A DNA stretch of 64,000 nt from NCBI GenBank assembly GCA_034521975.1, contig JAXHLR010000005.1, positions 1 through 64,000 on the forward strand. Reading direction: 5' to 3'. The notes under the pieces are model-generated. The model was given only the letters and a program-made list of their open reading frames with translations, searched no databases and had not been told where the DNA came from. This document shows positions 24,400-34,837 of this stretch, in pieces. The position numbers were made by a program, and so were the translations under genes. Each line of letters begins with the position of its first letter. The stretch's first letter is position 1. The DNA comes from Acidimicrobiales bacterium. Lineage in GTDB: Bacteria; Actinomycetota; Acidimicrobiia; Acidimicrobiales; SKKL01.

Positions 24400-26673
24400 T
24401 CAACCGGGAACGGCGGTAACGGTCACCGGGATCGCGTTGAGCACCGCATTGCCCGACAGCGGATCGATCCGCGCGGAGTCGGCGAGCAGGTTGGAGTTCA
24501 CTCCGGGGTGGGCTGCGGCGACGCTCAGGGCGGCGCCGGGGGCGTCGTGGCCCCAGCCGTGGGGCAGCGACAGCACCCCTGGCCGGATGTCGTCGGTGAC
24601 CTCCACCGATGCGACCAGCGAGCCGGCCTTGGAGGCCACCTCGGCGTGAGCACCGTCGGCTACCCCGACGCGGGCGGCATCGTCGGGGTGCATCTGCAGC
24701 GTGCAGCGATCGCGTCCCTTCACCAGCACCTCGACGTTGTGCATCCACGAGTTGTTGGACCGCACGTGGCGCCGACCGATCAGCACGAGCTCATGCTCGT
24801 CGACACCAGCGTCGAGCGACGCGGCAAGGCGTGGCAGGTCGGCCACGATCGGTTCGGCGGCGAGCTCGATCAGGCCGCTCGGCGTGGTGATCACATCGGG
24901 AACCCGGGGTTCGAGCGGCCCGAGGTCGATGCCGTGGGGCGCGTCGCGCAGGCGGGCGAAGGTGAGTCCGTCGGGGTCGATCCCGAACCCGTCGCCGTAG
25001 GCACCGAGGCGGATCATCGCTTCGAGCGCCCGATCGGTCGGCGAGGTGGCTTCGAGCATCGCTTCGAGCTCGGCGACGTCGCGGCCTTCGTGGATCCCGC
25101 CCGGCTTCACCGCCCGGCCGAGCACGCCGTCGAGGATGAGGTCGTCGATGGTCGCGGGGTCGGCCTCGACTCCCACCCCCGAGGCGATGAGGGCGAGCCG
25201 GGCCAGGATGGTGGCCTCATCGGGGCGATCGCCGCGGTCGTGGAGCGGCGGTGACCAGTGGGCGATGTTGCGGACCGACAAGGTGTAGAAGGCCAGGTCG
25301 TAGTGGCTGCGCTCCAGCGGCGACGGTGGGGGCAGGATCACGTGGGCCAGCCGGGACGTCTCGTTGCGGTACATGTCGACCGACACCACCAGGTCGAGCC
25401 CGGAGACGGCCCGCTCCATCCGTTCGCTGTCCGGCGCCGACCGTGTGGGGTTGCCGGCCACGACGAACAGGGCCCGCACCTGGCCCTCGCCGGGCGTCTC
25501 GATCTCGTCGGCCAGCGTGGCGACCGGCAGCTCGCCCTTCACCTCCGGGTACCCCTTCACTCGGCTGTGACGGCGACCGACCGAGAAGCCCCGTCCCGGT
25601 CGCTTCGGGTGGCGAGGGGCGTGGGCGGCCAGCGGGAACATGGCGCCGCCCGGCCGGTCGAGGTTGCCGGTGAGCGTGTTCAACACGTCGACCGCCCAGG
25701 ACGCCAGCGTGCCGAACTCGACGGTGTGGGTGCCGATCCGGCCATAGACCGCCGCGGTCGGGGCCGCGGCCAGCTCGCGGGCCATCCGCACGATGGTGGC
25801 GGCATCGACACCGGTGACGGGGGCGACCGCCTCGGGCGTGAAGGCCACGATGAGGGACCGGAGCTCGTCCACCCCGGCGACGTGGGGCGCGAGTCGGTCC
25901 AACGCCACCAGGTCCTCGGCGAAGAGCACCTGGATCATGGCGACCAGCAGGTGGGCGTCGGTCCCCGGGCGGATGGCGATGTGCTCGTCGGCGTTGGCCG
26001 CGGTCTTGGTCCGGCGCGGGTCGACCACCACGACCTTGCCTCCCCGCTCCCTGATGCCCTTGACCCGACCCGGGAAGTCGGGAGCGGTGGCCAGGCTGCC
26101 GTTGGACTCCCACGGGTTGGCACCCAGCAGCAACAGGTGGTCGGTGCGATCGAGGTCGGGCACCGGGATGGTGTTGGCGTTGCCGAACAGGTACCCCGAC
26201 GACACGTGCTTGGGCATCTGGTCCACGGTGCTGGCCGAGTACACGTTTGTGGTGGCGAGCGCCCGGGCCAGTGCCGGTGCGTAGAGCCCGCCGGCCAGGT
26301 TGTGGACGTTGGGGTTGCCCAGGTAGATCGCCACCGCATCGCGCCCGTAGTGCTCGTGGATGGGCGCCAGGCGCCGCTCGACCTCGGCGAACGCCTCGTC
26401 CCAGCTCACCTCGTGCCAGGTGGCGGTGGCGGGATCGTCGCCCCGGCGGAGCAGGGGTCGCCGGAGCCGGTCGGGGTCGTCGTGCAGGCGTCCGATGGTG
26501 GTGCCCTTGGGGCAGACGAAACCGTGGGAGAACACGTCGTCAGCGTCGCCCCGCACGCGCTCGACCGCGCCGGGTGACCCATCGGACTGGCGGCGCACGT
26601 TGAGGGTCAACCCGCAGGTCGCCTCGCACAGCGGGCAGGTGCGGTGGTGGTCGAAGGTGTCGGCGCTGGTCAT
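24400..26673 (-). CDS. Molybdopterin oxidoreductase with N-terminal Fe4S4
   Basis: About 757 aa, cytoplasmic (no Tat signal). The N-terminal cluster motif is C-P-L-C-x3-C (RTCPLCEATCGLTLNV) plus CPKG. Pterin-binding segments follow (YLGNPNVHNLAGG, LLLLGANPWESNGSLATAPDF, VVVDPRRTKTAANADEHIAIRPGTDAHLL), and a C-terminal dinucleotide-binding domain ends NSNLLADSARIDPLSGNAVLNA. The metal-ligand position after STVDQMPKH has no obvious Cys or Sec. Relatives include formate-dehydrogenase- and thiosulfate-reductase-like enzymes; substrate unknown. ATG 26673 is chosen over two upstream ATGs because it gives the usual short lead to the Cys motif. It is convergent with arsA. Confidence 0.88.
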   Translation of the reverse strand: MTSADTFDHHRTCPLCEATCGLTLNVRRQSDGSPGAVERVRGDADDVFSHGFVCPKGTTIGRLHDDPDRLRRPLLRRGDDPATATWHEVSWDEAFAEVERRLAPIHEHYGRDAVAIYLGNPNVHNLAGGLYAPALARALATTNVYSASTVDQMPKHVSSGYLFGNANTIPVPDLDRTDHLLLLGANPWESNGSLATAPDFPGRVKGIRERGGKVVVVDPRRTKTAANADEHIAIRPGTDAHLLVAMIQVLFAEDLVALDRLAPHVAGVDELRSLIVAFTPEAVAPVTGVDAATIVRMARELAAAPTAAVYGRIGTHTVEFGTLASWAVDVLNTLTGNLDRPGGAMFPLAAHAPRHPKRPGRGFSVGRRHSRVKGYPEVKGELPVATLADEIETPGEGQVRALFVVAGNPTRSAPDSERMERAVSGLDLVVSVDMYRNETSRLAHVILPPPSPLERSHYDLAFYTLSVRNIAHWSPPLHDRGDRPDEATILARLALIASGVGVEADPATIDDLILDGVLGRAVKPGGIHEGRDVAELEAMLEATSPTDRALEAMIRLGAYGDGFGIDPDGLTFARLRDAPHGIDLGPLEPRVPDVITTPSGLIELAAEPIVADLPRLAASLDAGVDEHELVLIGRRHVRSNNSWMHNVEVLVKGRDRCTLQMHPDDAARVGVADGAHAEVASKAGSLVASVEVTDDIRPGVLSLPHGWGHDAPGAALSVAAAHPGVNSNLLADSARIDPLSGNAVLNAIPVTVTAVPG

Positions 26674-26722
26674 GTGGGCCACCATCCTATGGACTCTCAA
26701 CGTGGGTCGTCCGGTACACCGC

Positions 26723-27400
26723 TCAGGACCGTTCGTAGCGCCATCCGGCCGACAGCATCCACAACCGATGGCGGCGACCGGCAGCGCCGAGGTCCGACTC
26801 GGCGTAGCCGGCGTCGCCCGGCCACAGGATCACGGGGCCTTCGTCGCTCCGCACGAGGCGAGAGGCATAGCGTGGAACCGGCCGACGCGACGACGCCATC
26901 GCGAGGGCGTCGTCGACCGTGGTCGCGGACGCGAGATCGTGAAGGGTCACATAGGTGGGAGGCGCGAGGTCGAGCTCCCCCGCGTCGCGTCGGGCCAGCA
27001 CCTCGGCGGGGGGAAGCCACGTGTGGTCATGGATCTCGTGGCCGTCGATGAGGACGTCGCCATCGGCGGCCCGCGCCACGAAGAACCAGGTGGCGAAGCG
27101 GCGCCCCGTCGAGGGTGGAGGCGTCCAGTGCGAGAACGACACGAGCTCGTGTGGTTCGAGGCGGAGGGCGCACTCCTCGACCGCCTCTCGCACGGCTGCC
27201 TGGCGTGCCCACCTCTCGTCGTCGTCGTCGTCGGTGCGGTCGGCGTCCTCGACCCGGCCGCCCGGGAACACCCACATGCCGCCGAACGCTCCCTCGGGGT
27301 TCCGGCGCAGCATCAGGGTCGTGGGCCCGCCCGGCTCGTCGCGCAGGAGGACCACCGTTGCCGCCGGGGTGGTCTCACTCGGGGCCTCCGGGGTCGTCAT
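26723..27400 (-). CDS. Nudix hydrolase (NUDT19-like)
   Basis: A 225-aa Nudix protein. The Nudix box is split as in the NUDT19-type subfamily: GGRVEDADRT, an acidic insert DDDDDERW, then AAVREAVEECALRL. The core fold starts TPAATVVLLRDEPGGPTTLMLRRN. Members hydrolyse CoA esters or nucleotide sugars; the exact substrate is open. Its ATG overlaps the stop of the Bcp gene (4 bases), and the molybdopterin oxidoreductase follows 49 bases downstream. Confidence 0.87.
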   Translation of the reverse strand: MTTPEAPSETTPAATVVLLRDEPGGPTTLMLRRNPEGAFGGMWVFPGGRVEDADRTDDDDDERWARQAAVREAVEECALRLEPHELVSFSHWTPPPSTGRRFATWFFVARAADGDVLIDGHEIHDHTWLPPAEVLARRDAGELDLAPPTYVTLHDLASATTVDDALAMASSRRPVPRYASRLVRSDEGPVILWPGDAGYAESDLGAAGRRHRLWMLSAGWRYERS

Positions 27401-27843
27401 CGGCCCCGCAGCACCTCGAGGGCGGTGTCGGCATGGACCTCCATGTTGGTCTCGCTCGACACGACCTCGAGCACGGTGCGGTCGGTGTCGATCACGAAGG
27501 TGGTTCGCCGGTTGAGCAAGGGGCCCGGTCGCTTGACGCCGAACGACTTGGCGATGCTGCGGTCCGGGTCCGACAAGAGGGGGTAGTCGAGCCCGGCCTG
27601 GTCGGCGAAGGCCGCCTGGCGCTCGATCGAGTCGGAGCTGATGCCGATCCGGGTGGCGCCGACCTCGGCGAACTCTCCCGCCAGGTCACGGAAGTGGCAG
27701 CTCTGGGCCGTGCACCCCTTGGTCATCGCCCGTGGGTAGAAGAACAGCACCACTGGGCCCTGCGCCAGGTAGTCGTCCAACCGGACGTTCTGGCCCTCGT
27801 GGTCGGTGGCTTCGAACCGGGGTGCGGTGTCGCCGGGCTTCAC
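27397..27843 (-). CDS. bcp: Peroxiredoxin, Bcp/PrxQ type
   Basis: A 148-aa thiol peroxidase. The peroxidatic and resolving cysteines lie in KGCTAQSCHFRD (C-x4-C), the atypical 2-Cys arrangement of PrxQ. VVLFFYPRAMTKGCT replaces the usual YPKDxTPGCT, a small deviation that keeps the Thr and Cys of the active site. The GTG at 27843 (KPGDTAPRF) is chosen; a TTG four codons upstream is possible. It lies 68 bases after the betaine methyltransferase genes and overlaps the Nudix gene by 4 bases. Confidence 0.9.
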   Translation of the reverse strand: MKPGDTAPRFEATDHEGQNVRLDDYLAQGPVVLFFYPRAMTKGCTAQSCHFRDLAGEFAEVGATRIGISSDSIERQAAFADQAGLDYPLLSDPDRSIAKSFGVKRPGPLLNRRTTFVIDTDRTVLEVVSSETNMEVHADTALEVLRGR

Positions 27844-27911
27844 ATCACTGCTCAACCGCCGGCCGGGCCCATCCATTCCTGCGGCGCGGGTGGGCCCGGC
27901 CCCGGGCTGGG

Positions 27912-28749
27912 TCAGTCGGCCCGGCGGAACACGAAGATGCCCCACTTGAGGTATCCCCGCGCGGCGCCGTCGACCCAGTGCCCCAGACCCGCTTTCATGC
28001 GTTCGACGTAGTCGTCGGAGGCGCGCAGTTCCCCGGCGGCGGCCCGTGCCTCGAGCACCTCTCGCACGGTGGCGTAGTGGGTGCCCAACTGATCGGTGAG
28101 GTCGTCGAAGCCCTCCTCGACGAAGCCTCGTTCGGCGAGCTCCTCGCGGTAGAACCCGGGAGAACCGAGCGAGTCGAGGTGGATCCGGTCGAGGATCGGC
28201 TGGATCACCCCGTCGGGGCAGTCGTCGGCCTGCATGGGATCGGTGAACACCAATCGACCACCGGGCCGGAGGACCCGGGTGATCTCGTCGAGGACCCGTC
28301 GGCGGTCGCCGGCGTGCAGGAACGCGTCCTGGGACCACACCACATCGAAGCTGGCGTCGTCGGCGGGGACGTCCTCGAAGCTGCCGTGCTCGACCGTGAC
28401 CAGCGAGTCGAGGCCGCGATCGGCGTTGAACTGCCGGTTCCGGTCGTTCTGCACCTCGCTGATGTTGAGGCACACGACGGGGCTGCCGTAGCGGTCGGCC
28501 AGGAACCGGGCGGACCCGCCATAGCCGGCCCCGAGATCGAGCACCCGGGTCTCAGGTCCGAGCGGTTCGATCCGGGCCGCCATGACCGCCACCGTCTCGC
28601 GGCTGGCCTCAGCGATGGTGCGCTCACCGTCGTAGAGCCCGATGTGGATGTCTTCGCCACCCCACACGTCGAAGTAGAAGGCGTCGGCGTCGTCGCTGTC
28701 GTAGTACTGCTCGGCCTCGCTGGCGACCGCCTCGCTGCTGGGCTGGGAG

Positions 28750-28757
<8 letters not shown>
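27912..28757 (-). CDS. sdmt: Sarcosine/dimethylglycine N-methyltransferase
   Basis: A 281-aa SAM-dependent methyltransferase for the last steps of glycine-to-betaine synthesis. The N-terminal signature YYDSDDADAFYFDVWGGEDIHIGLY is diagnostic for SDMT-type enzymes. The SAM site reads RVLDLGAGYGGSARFLADRYG, with acidic EHGSFEDVP and SFDVVWSQDAFLHA; the C-terminal YVERMKAGLGHWVDGA helix matches the family. It overlaps the upstream GSMT gene by 8 bases, so both are made from one message. The product would be glycine betaine, an osmoprotectant. Confidence 0.92.
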
Positions 28758-29589
<832 letters not shown>

Positions 29590-29627
29590 TGGGTGGGTTC
29601 GTACCTTCTGTCGGGGGCAGTGCGCGT

Positions 29628-29656
29628 GAGGCTGGCAAGGCTGTGCCGCCAGCCTC
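29628..29656 (-). promoter_or_regulatory. Leader hairpin upstream of the betaine genes
   Basis: GAGGCTGGC (29628-29636) and GCCAGCCTC (29648-29656) form a perfect 9-bp stem with an 11-base loop, starting 39 bases upstream of the gsmt ATG on the minus strand. It lies in the presumed untranslated leader. It could be an attenuator, a protein site or a mere secondary structure; I could not match it to a known riboswitch. The rest of 29590-29884 shows no gene. Confidence 0.45.
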
Positions 29657-29884
29657 TCGCCTTCCAGGGGCACGGCCCGTTCGGGGTTCCCGCGCTCGCC
29701 CGGAAGGTAGGGCCACCTTCGCGTACGACGTGGTGTCGATGCCAGTGTTGGCGATTGAAGAGTTCGTTGACGGGATCTGAACGGGGCGGACCGGGTGCAC
29801 CAAGGCGGGGAGCAGCACGTGTCGGATCGCCGATGTGTGGGTAGCGAAGGACAAGTAGACGCACCCGAGCAGTAGGAGCACGAG

Positions 29885-30088
29885 ATGAGCAACGTCGCAC
29901 GAGTCACCGAGATCACCGCCCGGTCGAACAACAGCCTCGAGGACGCGATCAACATCGGCGTCGAGCGGGCGTCGACCACGCTGCGGAACGTGAGTTCCGC
30001 GTGGGTCAAGGAGCAGCAGGTCCAGGTCGTCGACGGGAAGGTGTCCGAGTACCAGGTGAACCTCCTGGTGACCTTCGTGCTCGACTGA
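29885..30088 (+). CDS. Dodecin (flavin storage protein)
   Basis: A 67-aa protein matching dodecin over its whole length: an N-terminal strand VARVTEITARSNNSLEDAINIGVERA (helix), then AWVKEQQVQVVDGKVSEYQVNLLVTFVLD with the conserved W-V-K-E and Q-V motifs. Dodecins form hollow dodecamers binding FMN/FAD or riboflavin; Trp in AWVKEQ stacks on the flavin. AGGAG lies about 6-10 bases before the ATG. The ATP-grasp gene follows 39 bases downstream, and co-transcription is possible. Confidence 0.95.
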   Translation: MSNVARVTEITARSNNSLEDAINIGVERASTTLRNVSSAWVKEQQVQVVDGKVSEYQVNLLVTFVLD

Positions 30089-30127
30089 CGCCGAACGCGC
30101 CATGTCGTCCCACGATTGGATCCCCAT

Positions 30128-31402
30128 GTGACCGACATCTTCGTGCTCGGGCTCGACGCCTTCAACCGACGCATGCTCGAGCGACTCGACGAAACCGGAG
30201 AGCACCGCTTTCACGGTGTCCTCGATCCGCACCTGATCCTCGAGGGGACCGACTTCCCGATCGAGGCGATGCTCGAGCAGGCCGAAGGCGAGATCCGTGC
30301 TGCCGGGACGCCCGTCGACGGCATCATCGGCTACGTCGACTTCCCCGTCAGCACCATGCTGCCGCTGCTCGCCGCCCGGTTCGACCTGCCGGCGGTCGGG
30401 TTGGAGAGCCTCCTTCGGTGCGAGCACAAGTACTGGAGCCGACGCGTGCAGGCCGAGGTCGTCCCTGAGCACATCCCCGCCTTCGAGTTGGTCGACCCGT
30501 TCGACCCCACCAGCGTGGACGGGATCGAGTTGGCGTACCCCTACTGGTTGAAGCCGGTGAAGTCGGCGGGTTCGTTCCTGGGGTTCCGGATCGAGAGTCG
30601 GCGCCAGCTCGAGCACGCCATGGAGGTGATCCGAGCCAACATCGGGATCTTCAGCGGACCGTTCGACCGGGTGCTCGAGCGCGCCGACCTCCCGCCCGAG
30701 ATCGCGGCGGTCGGCGGCCACCACTGCCTGGTCGAGTCGCTCATCGGTGGGTACCAGGTCACCCTGGAGGGCGCGGTCCAGGACGGACGGATCGCCTTCC
30801 ACGGGATGATCGACTCGATCCGCGTGCCGAACCAGTCGTCCTTTCAGCGCTACCAGTACCCATCGGCGCTGCCGGATGCGGTGCAGGAGCGGATGCGCCG
30901 GATCGCTTCGAAGGTGCTGACCCACATCGGGTTCGACCACTCGTGCTTCAACGTCGAGTTCTTCTGGGACGACAACACCGATGAGATCTGGCTACTCGAG
31001 ATCAACCCCCGAATCGCCCAACACCACAGCGACCTGTTCGAGAAGGTCGACGGTGTGTCGAACCACCGGGTGGCGGTCGACGTCGCGCTCGGTCGACCCC
31101 TGCAGTTCCCCCACGGAGCGGGAGCGTTCCGCCACGCCGCCTGCTGCTGGCTGCGGGCTTTCGACGACGGTGTGGTCACCCGGGTCCCGAGCGACGAGGA
31201 GATCGAGGCGCTGTCCCGTGACGTACCAGGGCTGAGCGTGGACATCCACGTGAGCGCCGGGATGCGCCTCTCGGAGTTGGCGCACCAGGACAGCTACTCT
31301 TCGATCCTCGGACTCTTCTACATCGGCGCCGACAGCCCCGGGGAGCTCGCCGAGCTCGACCGACGTTGCCGCGACGACCTCCACTTCGAGATCCGGTACT
31401 GA
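30128..31402 (+). CDS. ATP-grasp ligase
   Basis: A 424-aa ATP-grasp enzyme, the class that joins a carboxylate to an amine or thiol via an acyl-phosphate. The N-terminal Rossmann-like domain (DIFVLGLDAFNRRML) leads to the ATP site: YWLKPVKSAGSFLGF with the nucleotide Lys, HCLVESLIGG, and FNVEFFWDDNTDEIWLLEINPRIAQHHSD with the metal-binding Glu and N-P-R. This resembles amino-acid ligase and carnosine-synthase-like proteins rather than purine or biotin enzymes; the substrate is unknown. A GTG start at 30128 is chosen; a TTG at 30116 is possible. It is 12 bases from the M20 peptidase gene. Confidence 0.82.
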   Translation: MTDIFVLGLDAFNRRMLERLDETGEHRFHGVLDPHLILEGTDFPIEAMLEQAEGEIRAAGTPVDGIIGYVDFPVSTMLPLLAARFDLPAVGLESLLRCEHKYWSRRVQAEVVPEHIPAFELVDPFDPTSVDGIELAYPYWLKPVKSAGSFLGFRIESRRQLEHAMEVIRANIGIFSGPFDRVLERADLPPEIAAVGGHHCLVESLIGGYQVTLEGAVQDGRIAFHGMIDSIRVPNQSSFQRYQYPSALPDAVQERMRRIASKVLTHIGFDHSCFNVEFFWDDNTDEIWLLEINPRIAQHHSDLFEKVDGVSNHRVAVDVALGRPLQFPHGAGAFRHAACCWLRAFDDGVVTRVPSDEEIEALSRDVPGLSVDIHVSAGMRLSELAHQDSYSSILGLFYIGADSPGELAELDRRCRDDLHFEIRY

Positions 31403-31414
31403 GGAGAACCCACC

Positions 31415-32704
31415 ATGCGAGATCGGACGACCCTGATCGACTCCGATCGGGTGCGTGACCGTCTGGTCGACCTGACCCGCATCCCGTCGATCACCGGTGA
31501 CGAGGAGGCGGCGATCCGGCGCCTGGCCGACTGGCTCAGCGAGAGCGGTGCCGAGGTCGACTACTGGTTCGACGGCATCGGCAAGCTGGTCGTCGACCCG
31601 GCCTATGCCGGACACGAGGTCGAACGAGCATGGGTCCCGGTGGTCGCCGGGCTGGTCCGTGGTGTGCGCCCGGGTCCCACCATCATGTTGACCGGCCACG
31701 TCGACGTCGTCCCGCCGGGCGACTACGACCATTGGGACAACGACCCCTTCCTGGGTTCGGTGGAGGACGACACCGTGTACGGCCGGGGGACCGCCGACAT
31801 GAAAGGTGGTCTGGTCGCGGCGCTCGAGGCCTTCGAGACCTTCGCCCGCGGTCCCCGCGACTTCGCCGGGCGGGTGGTGTTCGTCGCCGTCCCCGCCGAG
31901 GAGGACAGCGGCATCGGTACGCTGGCCGCGATCCGTCGAGGCTGGACCGCCGACGCGGTCATCATCCCCGAGCCCACCTGGTGCGGGGACGCTCCCCAGC
32001 TGGTCGTCGCCCACGCCGGTGCGATGTCCTGTCTCGTCGAGCTCACCGGTCGGTCCGCGCACGCCTCGAGGCGCCTCGACGGCGAGAGCGCGCTCGACCA
32101 CTACGTCACGCTCCACAATGCCATCCGTGAGATGGAGCGGGTGCACAACGAGGCCGAGCAGGATCCGCTGCTGCGCGAGCTGAAGCTGCCCTACGCGACC
32201 AACGTGGGGACCGTCCAGGGAGGGACCTGGTCGTCGACGGTGATGGACAGCCTGGAGGTCGGGCTGCGGGTCGGGGTGGGCATCGACGAGACGACCGATC
32301 AGGCCAAGGCCCGCTTCGAGCAGTCGCTTCGGGACAAGCTCCAAGGCGACGCATGGCTCAGCGCCAACCCTCCGGTGGTGCGATGGCAGGCGGCGGGGTT
32401 CGGCTCCGCCCAGGTGTCGCGCGACCACCCGCTGGTCGAGTGCCTCGGAGACGCGGCCGAGGTCGTGTTCGGTGCGCCCCCGGTGGTGACGGCGGTGCCC
32501 TACGGCTGCGACATGGCGGGATGGGTGCGAATCGCCGGCGCAGCGACGGTGATGTACGGACCTGGCGACATCGACCAGGCCCACAGCGCCAACGAACGTG
32601 TCTCGCTGGATGCGACCGAGCGCACGGCGCGGGTGTTGGTCCGCGCTGCCAGCGCGCTGCTCGAACGCGACGTCGCGACCCTGCGGTCCGATCCGCGTGC
32701 GTGA
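31415..32704 (+). CDS. M20-family metallopeptidase
   Basis: A 429-aa zinc peptidase or deacylase of the M20/ArgE/DapE group. Metal ligands are visible: GHVDVVPPG (His), GRGTADMKGG (bridging Asp), VPAEEDSG (catalytic Glu and ligand), IIPEPTW (Glu ligand) and QAHSANERV (His). The dimerisation domain carries GRSAHASRRLDGESALDHY. It cleaves dipeptides or N-acyl amino acids. It is preceded by a GAGGAG-type ribosome binding site and lies between ATP-grasp and CocE-type genes, suggesting all three act on one amide-linked metabolite (inference). Confidence 0.88.
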   Translation: MRDRTTLIDSDRVRDRLVDLTRIPSITGDEEAAIRRLADWLSESGAEVDYWFDGIGKLVVDPAYAGHEVERAWVPVVAGLVRGVRPGPTIMLTGHVDVVPPGDYDHWDNDPFLGSVEDDTVYGRGTADMKGGLVAALEAFETFARGPRDFAGRVVFVAVPAEEDSGIGTLAAIRRGWTADAVIIPEPTWCGDAPQLVVAHAGAMSCLVELTGRSAHASRRLDGESALDHYVTLHNAIREMERVHNEAEQDPLLRELKLPYATNVGTVQGGTWSSTVMDSLEVGLRVGVGIDETTDQAKARFEQSLRDKLQGDAWLSANPPVVRWQAAGFGSAQVSRDHPLVECLGDAAEVVFGAPPVVTAVPYGCDMAGWVRIAGAATVMYGPGDIDQAHSANERVSLDATERTARVLVRAASALLERDVATLRSDPRA

Positions 32705-34718
32705 GGTTGCCGAGCACCCGCGGCAGGTGGAGCTCATCGAGCACACCTGGATCCCGATGAGCGACGGCACCCGCCTCGCGGCCCGGATCCACCTTCCGGT
32801 CGACGCCGATGCCGACCCGGTCCCCGCGATCCTCGAGTACATCCCGTATCCCGAGCGCTATGACACGCGCCTGCGCGACGACGTCTCGGCTCCCTATGTG
32901 GCCGGGCACGGGTATGCCTACGTCCGGGTCGACCTGCGGGGCAGTGGCGACTCGGAGGGCCTGCTGCTCGACGAGTACCTGGAACAAGAGATCCAGGACG
33001 GGCTCGAGGTGCTCGCATGGCTGGCCGACCAGCCGTGGTGCGACGGCGGTGCCGGCATGATCGGGATCTCCTGGGGCGGGTTCAACGGGTTGCAGATCGC
33101 GGCCCGGCGCCCCCCGGAGCTCAAGGCGGTCATCAGCCTGTCGTCGACCGACGACCGCTACCTCGATGACGTCCACTACATGGGCGGGTGTCTGCTCACC
33201 GACAACCTCTCCTGGGCGGCGGTGATGTTCGCCTACAACTCGTGTCCCCCGGATCCGGCCATCGTGGGCGACCAGTGGCGGTCGATGTGGATGGAGCGGC
33301 TCGAAGCCAACACGCCCTGGGTCGTCACCTGGCTGCAGCACCAGCACCGCGACGAGTACTGGCGTCGGGAGTCGGTGTGCGAGGACTACGACGCCATCCA
33401 GGTCCCGGTGATGGCGGTCAGCGGCTGGGCGGACGGCTACACCAACACCGTGTTCCGTCTGCTCGAACACCTCCCGGGGCCCCGGCAGGGGCTCATCGGC
33501 CCGTGGAGCCACCTCTATCCGCAGGAAGGGGTGCCCGGTCCGGCGATCGGGTTCCTCCAGGAGGAGGTCCGGTGGTGGGACCACTGGATCAAGGGCATCG
33601 ATCGAGGAGTGGAGGACGAGCCGATGCTGCGTGCGTGGATGCAGGACAGCGTGCAACCCATCTCCTACTACGAGATGCGGCCCGGCCGCTGGGTCGGCGA
33701 GCGTGAGTGGCCGTCGCCCGAGATCGACTGGCAGACCCTGGCGCTGGCACCGGCCCGCCTCGTCGACGGGTCCGAGCCGGTCGAGGAGGGGGACGCCACG
33801 ATCCAGTCGCCGCTGACCGTCGGCCTCTTCGCCGGGAAGTGGTGCTCCTACAGCGCCACGCCCGATCTGCCCCACGACCAGCGACAGGAGGACGGTGGCG
33901 CGCTCACCTTCGACAGCGCGCCGCTCGAGCACGACATCGAGATCCTCGGGTCGCCGGTGCTGACCCTCGACTTCACCTCCAACCAGCCGATCGCCATGGT
34001 GGCGGTGCGCCTGTCCGACGTCGCACCCGACGACAAGGCGACCCGCATCACCTACGGGCTGCTCAACCTCACCCATCGTGACGGACACGAGGAGCCGACG
34101 CCGCTGCAGGCCGGCGAGCGCTACCGGGCCGAGATCCCGCTGAACCACGTTGCGCAGCAGTTCCCTGCCGGACACCGTCTCCGGGTGGCGCTCTCGACGT
34201 CGTACTGGCCGTTGGCCTGGCCGCCTCCGGAACCGGTGCGGCTCACCGTCGCCACCCATGCGAGCAGCTTCGCGCTCCCTGTCCGGCCCCGCCGTGACGA
34301 CCTCGACACCACGATCGGGTTCGCCGCGCCCGAGGGCGCACCCGCGCCGGCGATCACCCAGGTCGAGCCGACCCGGCACTCGTGGCGGGTCATCCGCGAC
34401 CTCGCCACCGACGAATCCACGCTCGAAGTGGTCAAGGACGAGGGCGCGTTCCGGATCGATGCGATCGACCTGACCCTGGTCGATCGGGTGTGGGAGTGGT
34501 GCACCTCGATGGGCGACGACTGGACCTCTCCCCGCAGCGAGATCTACAGCATCCGCGGGATCCGACGCGGTGACTGGTCGGCCGAGACCCACACCCGAAC
34601 CGTGGTGAACTGCACGGCGACCGAGTTCCACGTCCACGCCGAGATCGACGCCTACGACGGAGACGAGCGCGTGTTCTCGCGGGACTGGTCGGAGCGGATC
34701 ACACGAAACCTGCTCTGA
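32697..34718 (+). CDS. CocE/NonD-family hydrolase (X-Pro dipeptidyl-peptidase type)
   Basis: A 673-aa alpha/beta-hydrolase of the CocE/S15 family. The N-terminal domain starts EHTWIPMSDGTRLAARIHLP; YVRVDLRGSGDSEG precedes the nucleophile motif GISWGGFNG. Asp and His of the triad fit VSGWADGYTN and GPWSH. The C-terminal jelly-roll runs from about residue 410 (LEHDIEILGSPVLTLDF). There is no signal peptide, so it should be cytoplasmic. The GTG start at 32697 overlaps the M20 stop by 8 bases. Members hydrolyse X-Pro peptides, cocaine-like esters or acylated antibiotics; the last 100 residues are longer than in minimal CocE enzymes. Confidence 0.88.
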   Translation: MREVAEHPRQVELIEHTWIPMSDGTRLAARIHLPVDADADPVPAILEYIPYPERYDTRLRDDVSAPYVAGHGYAYVRVDLRGSGDSEGLLLDEYLEQEIQDGLEVLAWLADQPWCDGGAGMIGISWGGFNGLQIAARRPPELKAVISLSSTDDRYLDDVHYMGGCLLTDNLSWAAVMFAYNSCPPDPAIVGDQWRSMWMERLEANTPWVVTWLQHQHRDEYWRRESVCEDYDAIQVPVMAVSGWADGYTNTVFRLLEHLPGPRQGLIGPWSHLYPQEGVPGPAIGFLQEEVRWWDHWIKGIDRGVEDEPMLRAWMQDSVQPISYYEMRPGRWVGEREWPSPEIDWQTLALAPARLVDGSEPVEEGDATIQSPLTVGLFAGKWCSYSATPDLPHDQRQEDGGALTFDSAPLEHDIEILGSPVLTLDFTSNQPIAMVAVRLSDVAPDDKATRITYGLLNLTHRDGHEEPTPLQAGERYRAEIPLNHVAQQFPAGHRLRVALSTSYWPLAWPPPEPVRLTVATHASSFALPVRPRRDDLDTTIGFAAPEGAPAPAITQVEPTRHSWRVIRDLATDESTLEVVKDEGAFRIDAIDLTLVDRVWEWCTSMGDDWTSPRSEIYSIRGIRRGDWSAETHTRTVVNCTATEFHVHAEIDAYDGDERVFSRDWSERITRNLL

Positions 34719-34837
34719 TCGCGGCCGGGCATTAGTTAGTCTCTGGAACTACTGCCGGCAGAGGGTCACGAGGAGAGCCAGGCCATCACAGTGTTCTGCA
34801 ACCGCGCCGCCGCCACGTCGGGCGAGCGAGACGATCG

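Noticed and set aside
24400-26673. Possible selenocysteine in the second molybdoenzyme
   Set aside because: No in-frame TGA and no Cys at the metal-ligand position after STVDQMPKH; nothing suggests selenium.
29590-29884. Glycine or SAM riboswitch before gsmt
   Set aside because: Only one strong stem is visible and I could not match the conserved cores of known glycine or SAM riboswitches; reported only as a hairpin.
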